From: Rhodocyclaceae bacterium
GTDB lineage: Bacteria > Pseudomonadota > Gammaproteobacteria > Burkholderiales > Rhodocyclaceae
NCBI GenBank assembly: GCA_030682595.1
Contig: JAUXNZ010000239.1
Span: forward strand, 1 to 5,317
Direction of reading: 5' to 3'
Length of the DNA stretch: 5,317 bases
Positions 4,263 to 5,317 of this stretch are shown one piece after another; position 1 is the first letter of the stretch; every line of letters starts with the position of its first letter. The notes under the pieces were generated by a model, which had not been told where the DNA came from, did no database searches, and worked only from the letters and a program-made list of their open reading frames with translations. Position numbers and translations under genes: made by a program.

Positions 4263-5317
4263 TCAGTATTTTTTCGGCTTGCCGGAAAATTTGTTGAACG
4301 GCTTGCCCGTCGGCGGCGCGCCGCGCTCCGCTGGCTTCTTCTCGCTACGATAGGGTGGTTTGCTTGAAGGGTCGGCGCTGGCGGAATCTTTGACGTCCCG
4401 CTTGGGTCGCGCCGAAAAGTCGGCGCTGGCGGGACGGCGCTCACGTGGTTCCCTGGCTGGCTCGCGGTCCTTTTCCCAGCGCGGTTTGGCCGGTGGTCTG
4501 CTGCGTGACTCGCCCTCGCCCACCGCCGCGACGCGGATTTTCAACGGCAGTTGGCGCACGCGGGTGCGCTGGAGGATTTCGAAAACTTCCGCCGGCAATT
4601 CGGGCAATTCGACCGTGCTGTAATCGTCGAACAGGTTGATCTGACCGATCAGCTTGCCGTCGATGCCGCCCTCGTTGGCGATGGCGCCGACGATTTCCTT
4701 GGGCAGCGCGCCCTGGTTCTTGCCGACTTCGATGCGATAGCGCACCACCGGGCTGCCGCTGAAATTGCGGGACGCAGGACGCTCCTTGCGTTCCGGACGC
4801 TCGGGACGCTCCTCGCGGTCAGCCCGTGCTTCGCGCGCCGGCCGCTCAAATGATCCCCCCCCGAAAACGCCGCTTTGCGGCGTTCTCCCCCCAGGGGGCG
4901 AGGAAACGCTTGGGGCGGCCCGGCGTGTTTCTTCTGCTGCCTGGCGCTCGGTACGAACGGGCGCGGCTGGCGCAGTCGGTGCCACTGGGGCCGCAGGCAC
5001 ATCAAAACCTGGCGGCTGCAAAGGTCGTTCGCGCTGTGCGAGAAAGGCCAATGCCGCGGCAATCTGCCGTGCGGCGAGGTTATCCTCGCTTTCCATGCGC
5101 CGCACCACTTCGAAGAAGAAATCGAGGTTTTCCTCGGCGATCACGTCGACGATCTGCTGCTTGAATTGCCCGATGCGGCGCTCGGCGACCTCGCCCTTCG
5201 TCGGCAGGCCAATCGCCTCGATGGGCTGGCGCGTGGCGTGTTCGATGGCTTTGAGCATCCTCATCTCGCGCGGCGCGACAAACAGGATGGCGTTGCCGGG
5301 ACGCCCGGCACGGCCGG
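4263..5317 (-). CDS. deaD: DEAD-box ATP-dependent RNA helicase DeaD/CsdA, C-terminal part (5' end missing)
   Basis: The visible 350 residues (codons read from 5315 down to the TGA at 4265-4263) begin within helicase motif VI, GRAGRPGNAILFVAPRE. The next part, RMLKAIEHATRQPIEAIGLP and its charged helices up to about residue 100, matches the DeaD/CsdA region after the helicase core. A disordered Pro/Arg/Glu-rich linker covers 100-190, then a DbpA-type RNA-binding domain (about 191-263) with YRIEVGKNQG, IVGAIANEGGIDGKLIGQIN and DYSTVELP. A basic Arg/Lys/Pro tail ends in GKPKKY. DeaD unwinds RNA helices, assisting large ribosomal subunit assembly and mRNA handling, especially in the cold. The DEAD motif, the other core motifs and the start are outside the window. 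The linker is notably long because residues 132-159 are encoded by a palindromic repeat-like insert. RhlE-like helicases usually lack this RNA-binding domain, so DeaD is preferred. Confidence 0.9.
   Translation of the reverse strand, partial: GRAGRPGNAILFVAPREMRMLKAIEHATRQPIEAIGLPTKGEVAERRIGQFKQQIVDVIAEENLDFFFEVVRRMESEDNLAARQIAAALAFLAQRERPLQPPGFDVPAAPVAPTAPAAPVRTERQAAEETRRAAPSVSSPPGGRTPQSGVFGGGSFERPAREARADREERPERPERKERPASRNFSGSPVVRYRIEVGKNQGALPKEIVGAIANEGGIDGKLIGQINLFDDYSTVELPELPAEVFEILQRTRVRQLPLKIRVAAVGEGESRSRPPAKPRWEKDREPAREPRERRPASADFSARPKRDVKDSASADPSSKPPYRSEKKPAERGAPPTGKPFNKFSGKPKKY
4527..4739 (-). other. DbpA-like RNA-binding domain within the helicase
   Basis: This segment encodes visible residues 193-263. 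The pattern of YRIEVG, IVGAIANEGGI, IGQINLFDDYS and VELP is the RRM-like domain found after the helicase core in DeaD and DbpA. The sequence INLFDDYSTVELP corresponds to the IKLFASHSTIELP segment of E. coli DeaD. Coordinates are approximate domain limits. Confidence 0.8.
4840..4920. repeat. Palindromic repeat-like element inserted in frame in the helicase linker
   Basis: The plus strand starts with GGCCGC (4840-4845) and ends with GCGGCC (4915-4920), a terminal inverted repeat. Inside are a run of eight C (4855-4862), a perfect hairpin AACGCCGC-TTT-GCGGCGTT (4866-4884), and CCCCCC-A-GGGGG (4887-4898). The stretch between the terminal repeats is about 81 bases, a multiple of three, and stays open in the helicase frame, encoding RAAPSVSSPPGG... 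to ...GGGSFERP (residues 132-159). That glycine/serine/proline-rich stretch differs sharply from the Arg/Glu-rich sequence on its right. The style matches interspersed palindromic elements of bacteria. Exact ends are uncertain and copy number cannot be judged here. Confidence 0.6.

Noticed and set aside
4649..5062. Alternative minus-strand frame (137 codons) in the helicase region
   Set aside because: It is out of frame with the well-conserved DeaD C-terminus and RNA-binding domain; it is open only because of the high GC content and the palindromic insert.

Overview
The window is GC-rich and tightly packed, and looks like chromosomal DNA of a betaproteobacterium. The best guess is the Rhodocyclales/Nitrosomonadales range (relatives of Sulfuritalea, Sterolibacterium or Accumulibacter). 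This rests on protein similarity recalled from memory and on the gene order cyclophilin - cyclophilin - lpxH next to an L,D-transpeptidase. No tRNA, rRNA, CRISPR array, transposase or phage gene was seen, and base composition gives no obvious sign of recent transfer of whole genes.

Layout, left to right. (1) The last 54 codons of a plus-strand gene, probably the NTF2-like C-terminal domain of a YkuD-type L,D-transpeptidase, end at 167. The stop codon lies inside a small hairpin whose sequence, with its T tract, is repeated about three times in the gap (159-227). (2) Two cyclophilin-type peptidyl-prolyl isomerases follow, an exported PpiA (245-817) and a cytoplasmic PpiB (814-1308), overlapping by ATGA. 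(3) lpxH (1344-2093) is the lipid A pathway UDP-2,3-diacylglucosamine pyrophosphatase. Genes 1-3 probably form a cell-envelope and protein-folding transcription group. (4) After a 144-base gap comes an exported 447-residue protein (2238-3581) with one CXXCH haem-attachment motif and three rhodanese domains. The first has a two-cysteine loop, the second has lost its cysteine, and the third is canonical. This is the least ordinary gene in the window. (5) A 109-base gap (3582-3690) is full of interleaved inverted repeats and holds a plausible promoter for yaeQ (3691-4242). (6) Convergent with yaeQ, and only 20 bases away, is the C-terminal 350 residues of a DeaD/CsdA-type DEAD-box RNA helicase (minus strand, 5' end outside the window). 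Its disordered linker contains what looks like an in-frame palindromic repeat element of about 81 bp (4840-4920).

The most interesting points are the haem-c/triple-rhodanese protein, the palindromic element translated inside the helicase, and the overlapping inverted repeats upstream of yaeQ. The other genes are conserved housekeeping genes in a familiar order. I did not find a clear new multi-gene system.
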